From Pirellulaceae bacterium (GTDB lineage Bacteria > Planctomycetota > Planctomycetia > Pirellulales > Pirellulaceae): a stretch of DNA of 64,000 bases. Positions 43,848 through 54,548 of this stretch are shown here, piece by piece. The translations under genes were made by a program, and so were the position numbers. The stretch lies in contig JAHBXT010000005.1 in assembly GCA_019636385.1 (NCBI GenBank), positions 151,925 through 215,924 of the forward strand. The letters are read 5' to 3'. The notes below the pieces were generated by a model. It saw only the letters and a program-made list of their open reading frames with translations, had not been told where the DNA came from and did not search any database. Every line of letters starts with the position of its first letter. Within the stretch, counting starts at the first letter, position 1.

Positions 43848-44447
43848 ATGTCTGAGCATACACGACTACTGATCAGGCAGACCATAGTTCTGCTTGCCTG
43901 TTTCGCAGCGCACGGGTGGATTGACCAGACACTATCTGCAGATGTGCCACCGGCGGCTCAAGCCATATCGCCGCCCGCTGAGGGAAGTCGTGATACTCAA
44001 TCTGCCGATGCTCCAGTATCCAGTCGCTCTCAAGCAGAAGATCGCAGCAGTCGCGCGACGGCGCGCGCTAAAGGGGATCTAACATTTGACGACTTGAAAT
44101 TTGAGATGGAGAAGGGAGGCGAGTTCCAGCGCAGCATGCTGACTGAAGAGATCGAGAAGCTGCATAAAAAAGACATTCGCATTCGCGGCTACATATTGCC
44201 GGCCAGCGTGTTCAAGCTCACCGGCATCACGGAGTTCGTGCTGGTTCGCGATAACATGGAATGTTGCTTCGGACCGGGAGCCGCTCTTTACGATTGTATC
44301 ATCGTCCACATGGCCAAAGGCAAGACGGCAGATTTTTCGACCCGGCCGGCCAGCGTACGCGGACGATTCGAAATCAAGGAGTTCAAATACCCAGAAAGCG
44401 AAACGCACTACGCTATCTATTATCTGGTGGCTACGGAAGTAAAGTAA
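43848..44447 (+). CDS. Exported DUF3299-like protein
   Basis: 199 residues with a Sec signal (about 8-22, cleavage near LSADVPPAA) and a low-complexity Ala/Ser/Asp linker to about 75. The C-terminal domain has IRIRGYILPASV, EFVLVRDNMECCFGPG and VRGRFEIKEF...YYLVATEV. The CCFG motif and the order of blocks are shared with the C-terminal domain of the 36493 protein. It is soluble in the periplasm, unlike that membrane-bound paralog. The role is unknown; metal- or thiol-related function is suggested only by the paired Cys. Confidence 0.7.
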   Translation: MSEHTRLLIRQTIVLLACFAAHGWIDQTLSADVPPAAQAISPPAEGSRDTQSADAPVSSRSQAEDRSSRATARAKGDLTFDDLKFEMEKGGEFQRSMLTEEIEKLHKKDIRIRGYILPASVFKLTGITEFVLVRDNMECCFGPGAALYDCIIVHMAKGKTADFSTRPASVRGRFEIKEFKYPESETHYAIYYLVATEVK

Positions 44448-44654
44448 GCTTTCCCCTCGAGTAGCAATGGACTACGGAATGTCGCAATCCGTGTTCGATG
44501 AATGTCCGACAGTTGAACGCTGGGCCAATGAAGCGTTTGACGTATTGGGTAGTCATGTGCGTGGCCAAAGCAGCAGGGCGTGAATCACCTGCATTCATAC
44601 AATCCGAACGCCGCCGTGGCTGACACGGAGCAAGCCGCTTCAATAAGCACATGG

Positions 44655-45647
44655 TCACTGGGATGCTGGCTGAGTAAACCCGGCACTATCGATGTTTTCA
44701 CCAGCGTTGGGAGTCACCAGGCTACGCAATACCTCAGGCGGAGTACTATTTGGCAACCATGCTGGAGTGCCGTCTGCAAACACTGCTGTTGCTCCGCCTA
44801 AATGAGTTCCCCCTAATTTCTGTTTGCCTGATGCGCCGGTCAGCGCTTCAACGGGTATATCGATGGGTTGGGTCCATTCATTACCGACGCTATTGGACTC
44901 GACTAACAACAGTGTATCCATCGCCCCATCGCCAATATCGCGAGGCGATAGCGGTACTGAGTTTGCTGGAAACAGCGTTCCGCTACCGACAATCAGAAAG
45001 TAGCTGCACTGCGAAGAATTGGGATAGTCGGATCGGGCTGGACTGAGAAAAACTTTTGGACATCCAGCCGAAATCAGCTCTGCGTTGTGCTCAGAATCCC
45101 AAGGCTCGTTGAGATTGTAGCGATTGTATAACGCCTGTTCACCCAACTCGGGCAGAATCAGTACGCGCCAACTGTGAAGTGGCTTGCCATTCTCATTGTA
45201 AGTCACGGCAGGCGGGTAATGGCCGTGCCGCTGCGCGTAGACGTCTAGTGCTTGGGCGATTCGCATGAGGTTATTCATGCACAGCGTCCGCTCGCGACGT
45301 TGCTGGATTGCGTCGATCCACTGGAGCATGCCAACGGACTGAAGATTGCTCCAGGCCGCTAGGCCCAGAAGAACAAGCCCCATGGCTGACAGCGCGTAGA
45401 TTGGCCACCTGCGGCGTGCAAGCTTGCCGAGCACGCTTGGCATCAAGTGTCTGTTTGTAGGGCGGGGTAGGGGGGGGGATGCACTTGTGGGTGGCTCACG
45501 ACCATCTTCACCGGGCAGCGACGCTGGCATGACCTCTGGCAGCTTAACTACCTTGCCACATCCGGCGCATGGGCCGGTCTGTCCGCAATACCGGTCATCG
45601 ACTAGGGTCTTCTTAAAGCAGTACGGGCAGGTAAATTGAAAGCTCAT
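44655..45647 (-). CDS. DUF1559-type protein with N-terminal zinc ribbon
   Basis: 330 residues. Residues 1-38 contain two Cys-x2-Cys pairs (CPYC and CAGC) around CGQTG, a zinc-ribbon-like start. One membrane helix follows at about 80-102 (IYALSAMGLVLLGLAAW). The C-terminal region is DUF1559: CMNNLMRIAQALDVYAQRHGHYPPA, SWRVLILPELGEQALYNRY, NEPWDSEHN and the ending HLGGATAVFADGTPAWL. Most DUF1559 proteins begin with a type IV pilin-like signal (G-F-T-L-x-E); this one lacks it and has the ribbon-plus-helix instead. DUF1559 is strongly expanded in planctomycetes, role unknown. It starts 22 bases from dtd, divergently. Confidence 0.85.
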   Translation of the reverse strand: MSFQFTCPYCFKKTLVDDRYCGQTGPCAGCGKVVKLPEVMPASLPGEDGREPPTSASPPLPRPTNRHLMPSVLGKLARRRWPIYALSAMGLVLLGLAAWSNLQSVGMLQWIDAIQQRRERTLCMNNLMRIAQALDVYAQRHGHYPPAVTYNENGKPLHSWRVLILPELGEQALYNRYNLNEPWDSEHNAELISAGCPKVFLSPARSDYPNSSQCSYFLIVGSGTLFPANSVPLSPRDIGDGAMDTLLLVESNSVGNEWTQPIDIPVEALTGASGKQKLGGTHLGGATAVFADGTPAWLPNSTPPEVLRSLVTPNAGENIDSAGFTQPASQ

Positions 45648-45669
45648 AATTCCTATCTTAGCAGCATCA

Positions 45670-46134
45670 ATGGAGGGCGAGGAGTTGCGCGCCGTCGTTC
45701 AAAGAGTTTCACGAGCTAGAGTAACGGTTGGCGACCAAGTCGTCGGTCAGATTGAGGTTGGATTGGCAGTCCTGTTGGGAGTCGAGCAGGCAGATCAGCC
45801 AGGCGATGCCAAATATTTGGCCGAAAAGGTCGCTGGGCTTAGAATCTTTGATGACCAACAGGGTAGGATGAACCTCAGTGTGGAGGATGTGGGTGGCTCG
45901 GTTTTAGCCGTTAGTCAGTTCACGTTGCTGGGAGATGTTCGTCGTGGCAAGAGGCCCAGCTTTACCGGTGCCATGGAACCACAATCCGCCAATCGTCTGT
46001 ATCAGCATTTTTGTGATTGTGTTCGACAGCGAAATCTGAATGTTCAGCAGGGAGTGTTCCAAGCCGACATGCAGGTTGAACTGATTAACAATGGTCCAGT
46101 TACTATTCTGCTGGACAGCAAGAAACTTTTTTGA
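45670..46134 (+). CDS. dtd: D-aminoacyl-tRNA deacylase
   Basis: 154 residues. RAVVQRVSRARVTV start, SQFTL (82-86) and N-N-G-P-V-T (140-145) are the two active-site motifs; the cis Gly-Pro in the second confers chiral rejection of L-aminoacyl-tRNA. It hydrolyses D-aminoacyl-tRNA. The ATG at 45670 gives a five-residue extension (MEGEE) compared with most orthologs; a TTG at 45685 aligns with the usual start and follows GGAG closely. Normal length otherwise. Confidence 0.94.
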   Translation: MEGEELRAVVQRVSRARVTVGDQVVGQIEVGLAVLLGVEQADQPGDAKYLAEKVAGLRIFDDQQGRMNLSVEDVGGSVLAVSQFTLLGDVRRGKRPSFTGAMEPQSANRLYQHFCDCVRQRNLNVQQGVFQADMQVELINNGPVTILLDSKKLF

Positions 46135-46182
46135 GTTCTGCCATCTCCGAAATTCAAGCTTACTATTTGGGAGGCCACCAAG

Positions 46183-48126
46183 ATGTTATGGTTCAAGCCG
46201 ATGCACTGCTGGGCATCAACGTGGTGGCCGAAGCGAGAAATCGTTCGATGCAGCTGGGGCACTGTCCGTAGATGCATGTTGGCTGTGGTGCTGACTGTAA
46301 GCAACCATGCCAGTCGTCCATTGCCAGCTCAATCGCTGACGCTCACGCGCGTTGCCACTGGATTATCCAGTCCGCTGTATGGCACCAGCGCCCCCGGTCA
46401 ATCGGAGTATCTTTACATTGTCGAACGCGGTGGCAACATTCGCATTTTGGATGTGTCGTCGCAACCTCCAGTTGTGCTAGCAACACCATTCTTGACAGCA
46501 GCTCAATTGTCCGAAGGAAATGGTTTGACGTCGGGTAATGAACGCGGATTGTTGGGAATGGCCTTTCATCCAGACTACGTCAACAACGGCCGTTACTATG
46601 TTAATTACACCGATAGCGGCGGGCACACTAGAATTCGCAGCTACCAGCGTTCCAGCGGTAATCCGTTGATCACGGATTCTACGTCGCGCGCTGAGATATT
46701 ACAGATCAGTCAGCCGGCCTCCAATCATAACGGTGGTTGGATCTGCTTCGGTCCGGACGGTTTCATGTATGTCGCTACGGGTGATGGTGGTGGCAGCAAT
46801 GATCCGCAGAACGCTGGCCAAAACAAGAACACGTTGTTAGGGAAAATGCTGCGTATCGCACCTGGAACTACCAGTTCCGGCGGGTATACCATTCCTGTTA
46901 CCAATCCATTGGTGGGCCAAGCCAACACACGCGGAGAGATTTGGGCCTACGGACTTCGCAATCCATGGCGCAATAGCTTTGATCGCTCGACAGGTGATTT
47001 GTATATCGCCGATGTAGGCCAGGGGGCTCGCGAGGAACTCAATTTCCAATACTCCAACAGTCTGGGAGGAGAAAACTACGGTTGGCGCTTGCGCGAAGGT
47101 ACGATTCAAACTCCTGGTTTGGTCGGGGGCGCTCGGCCGCCGGGCAACGTCGATCCCATCTACAACTATTCGCGTGGTACGGGACTGTTTCAAGGTGCTA
47201 GTGTCACGGGGGGCTACGTCTATCGCGGACCGATCGTTGGATTGCACGGGCACTATTTCTTCGGTGACTATGTTTCGCAGCGACTGTTTTCATTGCGATT
47301 CAACGGATCACTTCCAACCGAGTTTAATGGGACAAATTACAACACGCTGATCGACTGGAACAGCAGCGTCCAATTAAATGTTGGCAGTATGGGAAATATC
47401 TCGTCGTTCGCTGAGGATGCTGCTGGCCATCTGTACCTGATTAGTCTGGGAGGCAACGTTTATCGATTTACCTCGGGGTTCATTATTCCGCCATCCATTC
47501 AAGCCAGTTACATTTACCATGGCCAGTGGAGCGGGGCAGGGGAGCTGCCTTGGGCAGGCTTGGATTCCACCAAGACTTTGGTGCAGTTCATTAGTACGCC
47601 GCTGACGCTGGGGCTGGACAATCTGAGCAACTCACAGCATGGCCTCGACGGAATCGCTTTGGATATTGCCAACTTGAATGATCCCGATGATGTAGTGTGG
47701 GAATTCAAGATGAGTCCTCAGGGTGCGTATGATTTGGGAGCTAATCCCATTTCTAGTTGGCCCACCGCCCCCACGCCCACATCCATCAATCACTTTGCTG
47801 GTGCCGGTGTCGGCGGCTCGCATCGGATATTGATCCAGTGGCCCGAGCAGTCGATACTCGACCGTTGGCTGAGCGTGAAATTGACACTCGGTAATTTCTC
47901 GCGAATGCTCTACGTTGGGCATCTACGTGGAGAGGTTACCGGTCACGTGGACGGCGTGTATACCGTTTCGTTCGCAGACATCAGCGAAATTCGTGGTTCG
48001 GTAGGGAACGAAGTGGACGCAGGAAGCGCCTTGGATATCGACAAGAATGGCATCGTCTCGTTTGCTGATATATTGGCCATGCGTTCAGCAGTCGGTCAGC
48101 AGTTGACGAACCTAGTTGTGCCCTGA
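46183..48126 (+). CDS. Secreted PQQ-type sugar dehydrogenase (GSDH) with dockerin-like C-terminus
   Basis: 647 residues from an ATG preceded by GGGAGG at good spacing. The n-region is long (about 30 residues, basic), followed by a hydrophobic core MLAVVLTVS and cleavage near PLPAQS. Residues about 55-430 form a glucose/sorbosone-dehydrogenase propeller: NERGLLGMAFHPDYVNNGRYY, NHNGGWICFGPDGFMYVATGDGG, LRNPWRNSFD, ENYGWRLREG and VTGGYVYRGP. A beta region follows. The last 45 residues contain a dockerin-like pair (VSFADISEIRGSVG and DIDKNGIVSFADILAMRSAVG) with calcium-loop Asp/Asn only in the second. It oxidises sugars in the periplasm or outside; the dockerin-like end may anchor it. Confidence 0.88.
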   Translation: MLWFKPMHCWASTWWPKREIVRCSWGTVRRCMLAVVLTVSNHASRPLPAQSLTLTRVATGLSSPLYGTSAPGQSEYLYIVERGGNIRILDVSSQPPVVLATPFLTAAQLSEGNGLTSGNERGLLGMAFHPDYVNNGRYYVNYTDSGGHTRIRSYQRSSGNPLITDSTSRAEILQISQPASNHNGGWICFGPDGFMYVATGDGGGSNDPQNAGQNKNTLLGKMLRIAPGTTSSGGYTIPVTNPLVGQANTRGEIWAYGLRNPWRNSFDRSTGDLYIADVGQGAREELNFQYSNSLGGENYGWRLREGTIQTPGLVGGARPPGNVDPIYNYSRGTGLFQGASVTGGYVYRGPIVGLHGHYFFGDYVSQRLFSLRFNGSLPTEFNGTNYNTLIDWNSSVQLNVGSMGNISSFAEDAAGHLYLISLGGNVYRFTSGFIIPPSIQASYIYHGQWSGAGELPWAGLDSTKTLVQFISTPLTLGLDNLSNSQHGLDGIALDIANLNDPDDVVWEFKMSPQGAYDLGANPISSWPTAPTPTSINHFAGAGVGGSHRILIQWPEQSILDRWLSVKLTLGNFSRMLYVGHLRGEVTGHVDGVYTVSFADISEIRGSVGNEVDAGSALDIDKNGIVSFADILAMRSAVGQQLTNLVVP

Positions 48127-48178
48127 AAAGCACATCCGCCACGCTAAAATGTTGGTTGTAACAGTCCACCAGCTGAGT

Positions 48179-49915
48179 TCATCGAGATTTTGATGCAGCA
48201 GGATGACAATAGCAACTTGCCACGGGTGATACATCCGCCCGGCTCCAAGCTTGACGAATCGTGTCTGACAACTCAGCCGCTTGGACGGTCTTGTTCTGCT
48301 GCTCCAGTGCCTGCTGCAAGCCGAGCAACGCCCACGCGTTTTGGGGATGTCGCTCAAGATCATCGCGATAGACACTCTCGGCATTTGCGGGGTGACCTCC
48401 AGCCAACAGCAAAGCACCCCACGCATGACGTACCGGTTGCATCCAACCAGGCGGTTCGTCGTATGCCAGTTGGTCTTCCAATGCAACACCCTCGCGAAGG
48501 AACATGTATGCGGCCTCTTGCTGGCCGTTGTGAAACGCCATTTCTCCGCTGGCCATCGCGCGGCCAATGGCTATAACATCCAGCGCTTGGTTGTTACCGA
48601 CAAACCAGGTTTCGTCGATCTGGGCGGCAACTTGATTCATCAAATCGAACTCGACTTGAGCTTCTGCGGTACGTCCTAAGTTGGCCAAGGCGATACAGCG
48701 AGCGTAATGCCGCTGAACACGACTTAGCAAACGCCAATCGACTGGTTCGGGCTCGTTCAAGATATCTTTCCACTTGCCAAATCGAATGAGAACATGCAGA
48801 GGCGTGGTCATGAATCCGTCAGCCAGGACCAGGGAATTTTTTAGAAATTCAGGCGGAATATCGCTTTCAATTTTTCTGGCAGCCGCCAATGCCGTTGCAA
48901 ACCGCCCCTCCATCATGGCGGCATAAGCCAAAAAGTGGATATTGTGAATGAAATACAGACTGTAAAAATCGGGCGGTGGTGCGACGGCAAGGTAGGCCTC
49001 GTCGGCTTGAATTGCACGTTCATTGGCCATCGCCGCATCGGCGTAGCGACCGACGCGAATAAAGATGTGGGATGGCATGTGAACCAAATGACCGGAACCG
49101 GGCACTAAGTCTTGCAGTCGCTCGGCGGCTGGAATTCCCAATTCAGGCCAAGGAGAAGCCTCGATGGCGTGAATGTAAAAATGATTGGCTCCAGGGTGGT
49201 TGGGATGCAACGCCATGGTGCGCTCCAAGACGGCCGCGATTTCCAGAGTACGGCCCTTAGGTTTCCCCTCGCCCGTCCACAAGTCCCATGGCTGGAGGTT
49301 CATTAATGACTCGGCGAACAAAGCTGCCACATCCGCATCATCGGGAAACTGGTGCCAGGTCTGTTCCATCGCGGCCGCATAACCTTGATCCAAGTGAACT
49401 CGATCTGCGGGTGCTGGCCATTCATAACGTGTACTCACGGCGTGAACCAAGCCTCGCTCAACGGGTGATTCATTGTCGAGAGCTGCTAACGCTTTGTCTG
49501 CAGCTTGCCGCGCCAACAGACTCTGCTCTTCAGACATTTCTGGTTTGTTGATGTGTAACCCACGGGCGTAAGCGCTGCCCCACCAGGCCATCGCGCAACT
49601 TGGGTCGATCTCGGCAGCGCGTTCGAACGAGCGAATCGCTTCGTCGTGATTGTAACCATACAGCAACTGGATGCCTTGGTTGAACCACCGTTGGGCATCG
49701 GGCGAATCAGTGGTGACCTGGCGAGAATAGCCTTGGAAACCAGCGTAGATGCGTGGTTCGGCTGCCGAATTCCGTACAGGTGCATTCGCCGTTTGGCCTG
49801 GCTTCTCAGCGATGTTTTGTTGGCTCAAACAAACGGAATTCCAAAATTCCAGATATAGAGCCCCGGAGACAGCAAGAATAACAATCCAGCGTGAATTCAT
49901 TGCTCGATGTACCAT
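48179..49915 (-). CDS. Secreted TPR-repeat protein
   Basis: 578 residues with a Sec signal (RWIVILAVSGALYLEF; ATG at 49915, alternative ATG at 49900). The body is helical with tetratricopeptide repeats: WFNQGIQLLYGYNHDEAIRSFERAAEIDPSC is a canonical unit, and others occur around 245-330 and 480-560. HPNHPGANHFYIHAIEASPWPELG and LVHMPSHIFIRVGRY are conserved blocks of a family of TPR proteins found in planctomycetes and other environmental bacteria. It is probably a protein-interaction scaffold in the periplasm; no enzyme motif is seen. It ends in a Cys/His-rich tail (CYCHP). Confidence 0.8.
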   Translation of the reverse strand: MVHRAMNSRWIVILAVSGALYLEFWNSVCLSQQNIAEKPGQTANAPVRNSAAEPRIYAGFQGYSRQVTTDSPDAQRWFNQGIQLLYGYNHDEAIRSFERAAEIDPSCAMAWWGSAYARGLHINKPEMSEEQSLLARQAADKALAALDNESPVERGLVHAVSTRYEWPAPADRVHLDQGYAAAMEQTWHQFPDDADVAALFAESLMNLQPWDLWTGEGKPKGRTLEIAAVLERTMALHPNHPGANHFYIHAIEASPWPELGIPAAERLQDLVPGSGHLVHMPSHIFIRVGRYADAAMANERAIQADEAYLAVAPPPDFYSLYFIHNIHFLAYAAMMEGRFATALAAARKIESDIPPEFLKNSLVLADGFMTTPLHVLIRFGKWKDILNEPEPVDWRLLSRVQRHYARCIALANLGRTAEAQVEFDLMNQVAAQIDETWFVGNNQALDVIAIGRAMASGEMAFHNGQQEAAYMFLREGVALEDQLAYDEPPGWMQPVRHAWGALLLAGGHPANAESVYRDDLERHPQNAWALLGLQQALEQQNKTVQAAELSDTIRQAWSRADVSPVASCYCHPAASKSR

Positions 49916-49974
49916 AAAAATATGCCTGTTTGTAGTTAAGTGGTCCGTAGAGGGCCGTCAAGGGCCATCCAGCG

Positions 49975-50967
49975 CTATGAGTTTTTCACTTTGGCCAAAC
50001 GGCGTCGTGCTAGCCAGCTGCGCATCACTTCGTCGGCTAGGGCACCCGCCAGAATGACGATACCGGCGATGGCGAATTCCATGGTGGACGGAATGCCTAG
50101 TATGCCGATGGCGTTGAACAAAAGCTGCAAAATGGCCGCACCGATCAATACACCGAGAATGGAACCCTCGCCGCCGCGCAAACTGCAGCCGCCCAGGACA
50201 GCTGCCGCGATGGCATACAGTTCGTAGAAATTCCCGTAGCTGTCCGGCTGAACGGCGGGAGTGTCCAGCACAAACAATACGCCGGCTAGCCCTGTAATCA
50301 ACGAACAAGCAATGTAGGCCACGAAAATCATCGCTTTCGTATTGATGCCCGTGAAGCGCGCCGCTTGCTCGTTGCGACCGACCGCCAGCAGGTAACGACC
50401 ATAGACAGTAAGATTCAAAAAGCCAGCTGCCAAGCCCGCTACGACCACCAGTATCAATAGCGTAACAGGCAATTCAAAATCACCCAGTCCAGTCATCTGC
50501 CCGACGGGAAAGCGATACACGGACAATTGACGTAACGCTTTGAACTGTCCCATGCCCGGCGAATTGTCTCCAGTCAGCCAACGCGCCAGGCCACGATAGA
50601 TCATCAGTCCGCACAAGGTCACCACGAACGGCTGTAAGCGCACGATGGCGATCAAAAACGCATGAATGACACCGATCGCCAGCGATAGCAACAGTACGAC
50701 CAACAGCGCAACCGCTGCAGGCACTTGGTGGGTCACCATCATCAGCGGCATGATGCTAGCCACCAGTCCGATTACCGAGCCGATCGACAAGTCAATCCCG
50801 CCGGTAATGATCACAAAGCTAACGCCGACACCAATCAACCCATATAGGCTGGCGCGCTGGATGAGATTCCGCAGGTTGTAAGCATCTAGAAAATTGTCGC
50901 TAAGCCCAGCGGTCAACACGAATACGACAACCAACAGCAAGCAGATTCCTAGGTTTTTTGTGGTCAT
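49975..50967 (-). CDS. Sugar ABC transporter permease, RbsC-like
   Basis: 330 residues with eight to ten membrane helices. Family marks: SLYGLIGVGVSFVIITGGIDLSIGSVIGL, the IVRLQPFVVTLCGLMIYRGLA segment and the EAA-like region RNEQAARFTGINTKAMIFVAYIACSLITGLAGVL, then GRGEGSILGVLIGA-type end (here RGGEGSILGVLIGA). Forms the membrane channel of a ribose/simple-sugar importer with the ATPase at 50980 and the binding protein at 52512. It follows the ATPase gene after 12 bases, so the order is B-A-C. Confidence 0.93.
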   Translation of the reverse strand: MTTKNLGICLLLVVVFVLTAGLSDNFLDAYNLRNLIQRASLYGLIGVGVSFVIITGGIDLSIGSVIGLVASIMPLMMVTHQVPAAVALLVVLLLSLAIGVIHAFLIAIVRLQPFVVTLCGLMIYRGLARWLTGDNSPGMGQFKALRQLSVYRFPVGQMTGLGDFELPVTLLILVVVAGLAAGFLNLTVYGRYLLAVGRNEQAARFTGINTKAMIFVAYIACSLITGLAGVLFVLDTPAVQPDSYGNFYELYAIAAAVLGGCSLRGGEGSILGVLIGAAILQLLFNAIGILGIPSTMEFAIAGIVILAGALADEVMRSWLARRRLAKVKNS

Positions 50968-50979
50968 GGGATGAGCTAC

Positions 50980-52511
50980 TCAAGCGGACGGAACGGTAGT
51001 ATTTGAATCTGACGCTTGGTGCACGCCGGGACGAGCGGTTGCCAAACGCATGATGGCTTGCTCAGAAATCTCGGCCCCAGTCAATTCGCCGGTTAGCGCA
51101 CCTTCGCACATCACCAGCACGCGGTCGGACATGCCCAGGATTTCTTCCATATCGCTGCTGACAAACAGGATTGCCACTCCTTGGCTCGCTAGACGCTCCA
51201 TCAAGGCATAAATCTCGTGCTTGGCACCGATATCAATGCCGCGCGTCGGCTCGTCCATCAACACAATGGCGGGTTGCAGGCACAGCCATTTGCCAAGCAC
51301 TACTTTTTGCTGATTCCCGCCAGAAAGATACTGAACAATTTGTCGTGGCGACGGAGTCTTGATTTTCAGTTCTTCGATCATCTGTCGCGAATGCTCGGCC
51401 ATGGTACGACGATTGACCAGTCCGCCTGCCCATCGAAAGCGGCTTAATCCTGCCAAGCCAATGTTCTCAGCGACTGAAGCTTGCAACACGACGCCTTGAC
51501 CTTTACGGTCTTCCGGAACAAGCGCCATTCCTGCCGCAATCGCCGCTGAAGGTGAATGTATGTGTCGGCGTTGGCCAGCGATACTAATGCTGCCGGCCAG
51601 ACTGCGATCGATGCCGAACAGGGCGCGTAAGATTTCACTGCGACCGGCGCCCACCAAACCAGCCATGCCAACGATTTCGCCGGCGCGAATCGCAAACGAT
51701 ACCGATTGCTGCGGCCAAGTCGGCGTCCGTATGCCGGCCGCTTCCAGTGCGATTGACCCCAGCTTGTGTTTGTGTCGCGAATAAAATCGCGCCAGATCAC
51801 GGCCGACCATCATGTGCACCAAGCGATCATGTTTGATTTGGCCGCGAGACAACTGTCCGACCAGCTGACCGTCACGAAGGACGATCGCGCGGTCAGCCAG
51901 TTGTTCAATCTCAGCCAGACGATGAGAAATATAAATGATGCTCACGCCAGAGCTGCGCAGTTCGCGCACCACTTGCAACAGGCGATCTGCCTCGCGCGGA
52001 GACAGGCTGGACGTGGGTTCGTCCATGATAATGATCCGCGCTCCGACCGATAACGCTCGGGCGATTTCAACCAGCTGCTGCCGGCCGATTGTCAAATCAC
52101 CGACCAGTGTGTGGGGGGCGACATTCAGACCGACTCGCTCCAACAACTGCCGCGACTGGATCGCAATCTGACGTTTGTTAATCAATCCGAATCGGCGTGG
52201 TTCGCGGCCGAGGTAGATATTGGCACCGACGTCTAAATTCTCCAGCAGACTTAGCTCTTGGTGAATCAGGGCAATGCCGTGCCTGAGCGCCGAGTGAACG
52301 CTGTCAATGATTACAGGTTGGCCTGCGATGCGAATTTCACCCGAACTGGGCCGCTCGACGCCAGCCAAGATTTTCATCAGCGAACTTTTGCCGGCACCGT
52401 TCTCACCGGCAACGGCCAAGACTTCGCCGGTGGCAAGCTGAAGGTCGATCGCGTCCAACGCCAGCACGCCAGGATAGCGCTGGCTGACCTGCTTGACTTC
52501 CAGCAGCCAGT

Positions 52512-52515
<4 letters not shown>
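50980..52515 (-). CDS. Sugar ABC transporter ATPase, RbsA-like
   Basis: 511 residues: two ABC domains in tandem as in RbsA/MglA. First domain: Walker A GENGAGKSS, Q-loop HQELSLL, signature LTIGRQQ, Walker B RIIIMDEPTSSL. Second domain: degenerate Walker A GLVGAGRSE, signature YLSGGNQQK, Walker B AIVLMDEPTRGID. The uneven pair is normal for this family. The ATG overlaps the stop of the binding-protein gene (ATGA), so translation is coupled. Energises sugar import. Confidence 0.95.
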
Positions 52516-53552
<1,037 letters not shown>

Positions 53553-53639
53553 GGGAGCTCAACCACAAAAGCCGGAGAAAGAGCTGGCACGCGGGGCAGG
53601 GGGCCAGATCGTGAACCATCATTCTAGTGGCCGCTCGTC

Positions 53640-54521
53640 TTACTTCCAGCCGTTAGGCGGTGCAGGCCAATTTCCGGCAGGCAAGCCCTGGAAGCCGGGG
53701 GCGGAGGTGGCCTGGTTTTGAGTTGGAACGGTATTTCTGTCGGGCGAAAGATGGTTCGGCCCGGCTAAAGCGGCTTGCGCGGCTGACGCATCGCCGTCGT
53801 GGTGTTCCTTGAGTTTGTCAATTCGCTGCTTTACCGACGCATACAGCTCGCCGACAGTGTGCGGCACGTTGGGATTGATATGATATCGCGCCATGAAACC
53901 TTGATCCGAGTAGACCGCAATTCCTGACAGCATGAGCAAGCCGTAAGACACTAAATTCGCCGAGCGGCGGTTGCCCCAAAGCTTGAGTGCGGTGCCGAAC
54001 GACTGCTTAAATTTGTAGCCACCGCTGCGATAATCCACCGACCAAATTTCGTCCAAAATCAGGTGGCTGAGGAATCCCAAAACGACCGCCACGGTTTTGT
54101 AGATACGCATGCCAATATCTTCATTGGCGATCAGTAAAAAGGCGATCATTCCACAAATTGCGGCTGCTGGTAGGCTGTGCCACATGCCGCGATGCACCGT
54201 GTAGCGACGAAAAATCTCGGCCATCAGAAAGCGAATCAAGATGTACGAACCGATGGAGATCAGCACCATCGTGTCGTGCCCCAACTGCAAACGTTGAAGA
54301 CGATCGACCATCATCATCGGTACGACTGCGGCGCTCAGCGCAGTAGCCTCGCGCAGTGGGCGCCCCGAGTCACTATCCAAGTCCGGCAGCATGCCGCTGA
54401 CGCTGCACAGCGCACCGGCCACCAGACAAGTGTCCAGCGAAATGCCAGCTTGGATTCCAACCCCTGCTAGTACCGCACCGGTCGTGGTGCTAACGAGCAT
54501 GTGCGTTTTAAAATCCGCCAT
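53640..54521 (-). CDS. YdjM-family membrane-bound metal-dependent hydrolase
   Basis: 293 residues. Opens MADFKTHMLVSTTTGAVLAG; the His/Asp pattern (H near the start, LPDLDSDSGRP, HRGMWHSLPAA, HLILDEIWSVDY) is that of the YdjM/DUF457 family, which carries a putative metal site at the membrane face. Four to five hydrophobic helices. The C-terminal 80 residues are hydrophilic with a Pro/Ala/Asn-rich tail (PAPPNGWK). Members have been linked to phospholipid-related hydrolysis and LexA control in E. coli; in this organism the role is unknown. Same strand as the sugar operon, with 87 bases between. Confidence 0.8.
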   Translation of the reverse strand: MADFKTHMLVSTTTGAVLAGVGIQAGISLDTCLVAGALCSVSGMLPDLDSDSGRPLREATALSAAVVPMMMVDRLQRLQLGHDTMVLISIGSYILIRFLMAEIFRRYTVHRGMWHSLPAAAICGMIAFLLIANEDIGMRIYKTVAVVLGFLSHLILDEIWSVDYRSGGYKFKQSFGTALKLWGNRRSANLVSYGLLMLSGIAVYSDQGFMARYHINPNVPHTVGELYASVKQRIDKLKEHHDGDASAAQAALAGPNHLSPDRNTVPTQNQATSAPGFQGLPAGNWPAPPNGWK

Positions 54522-54548
54522 TTGTCACCTACTCTTATGAACGTATTG

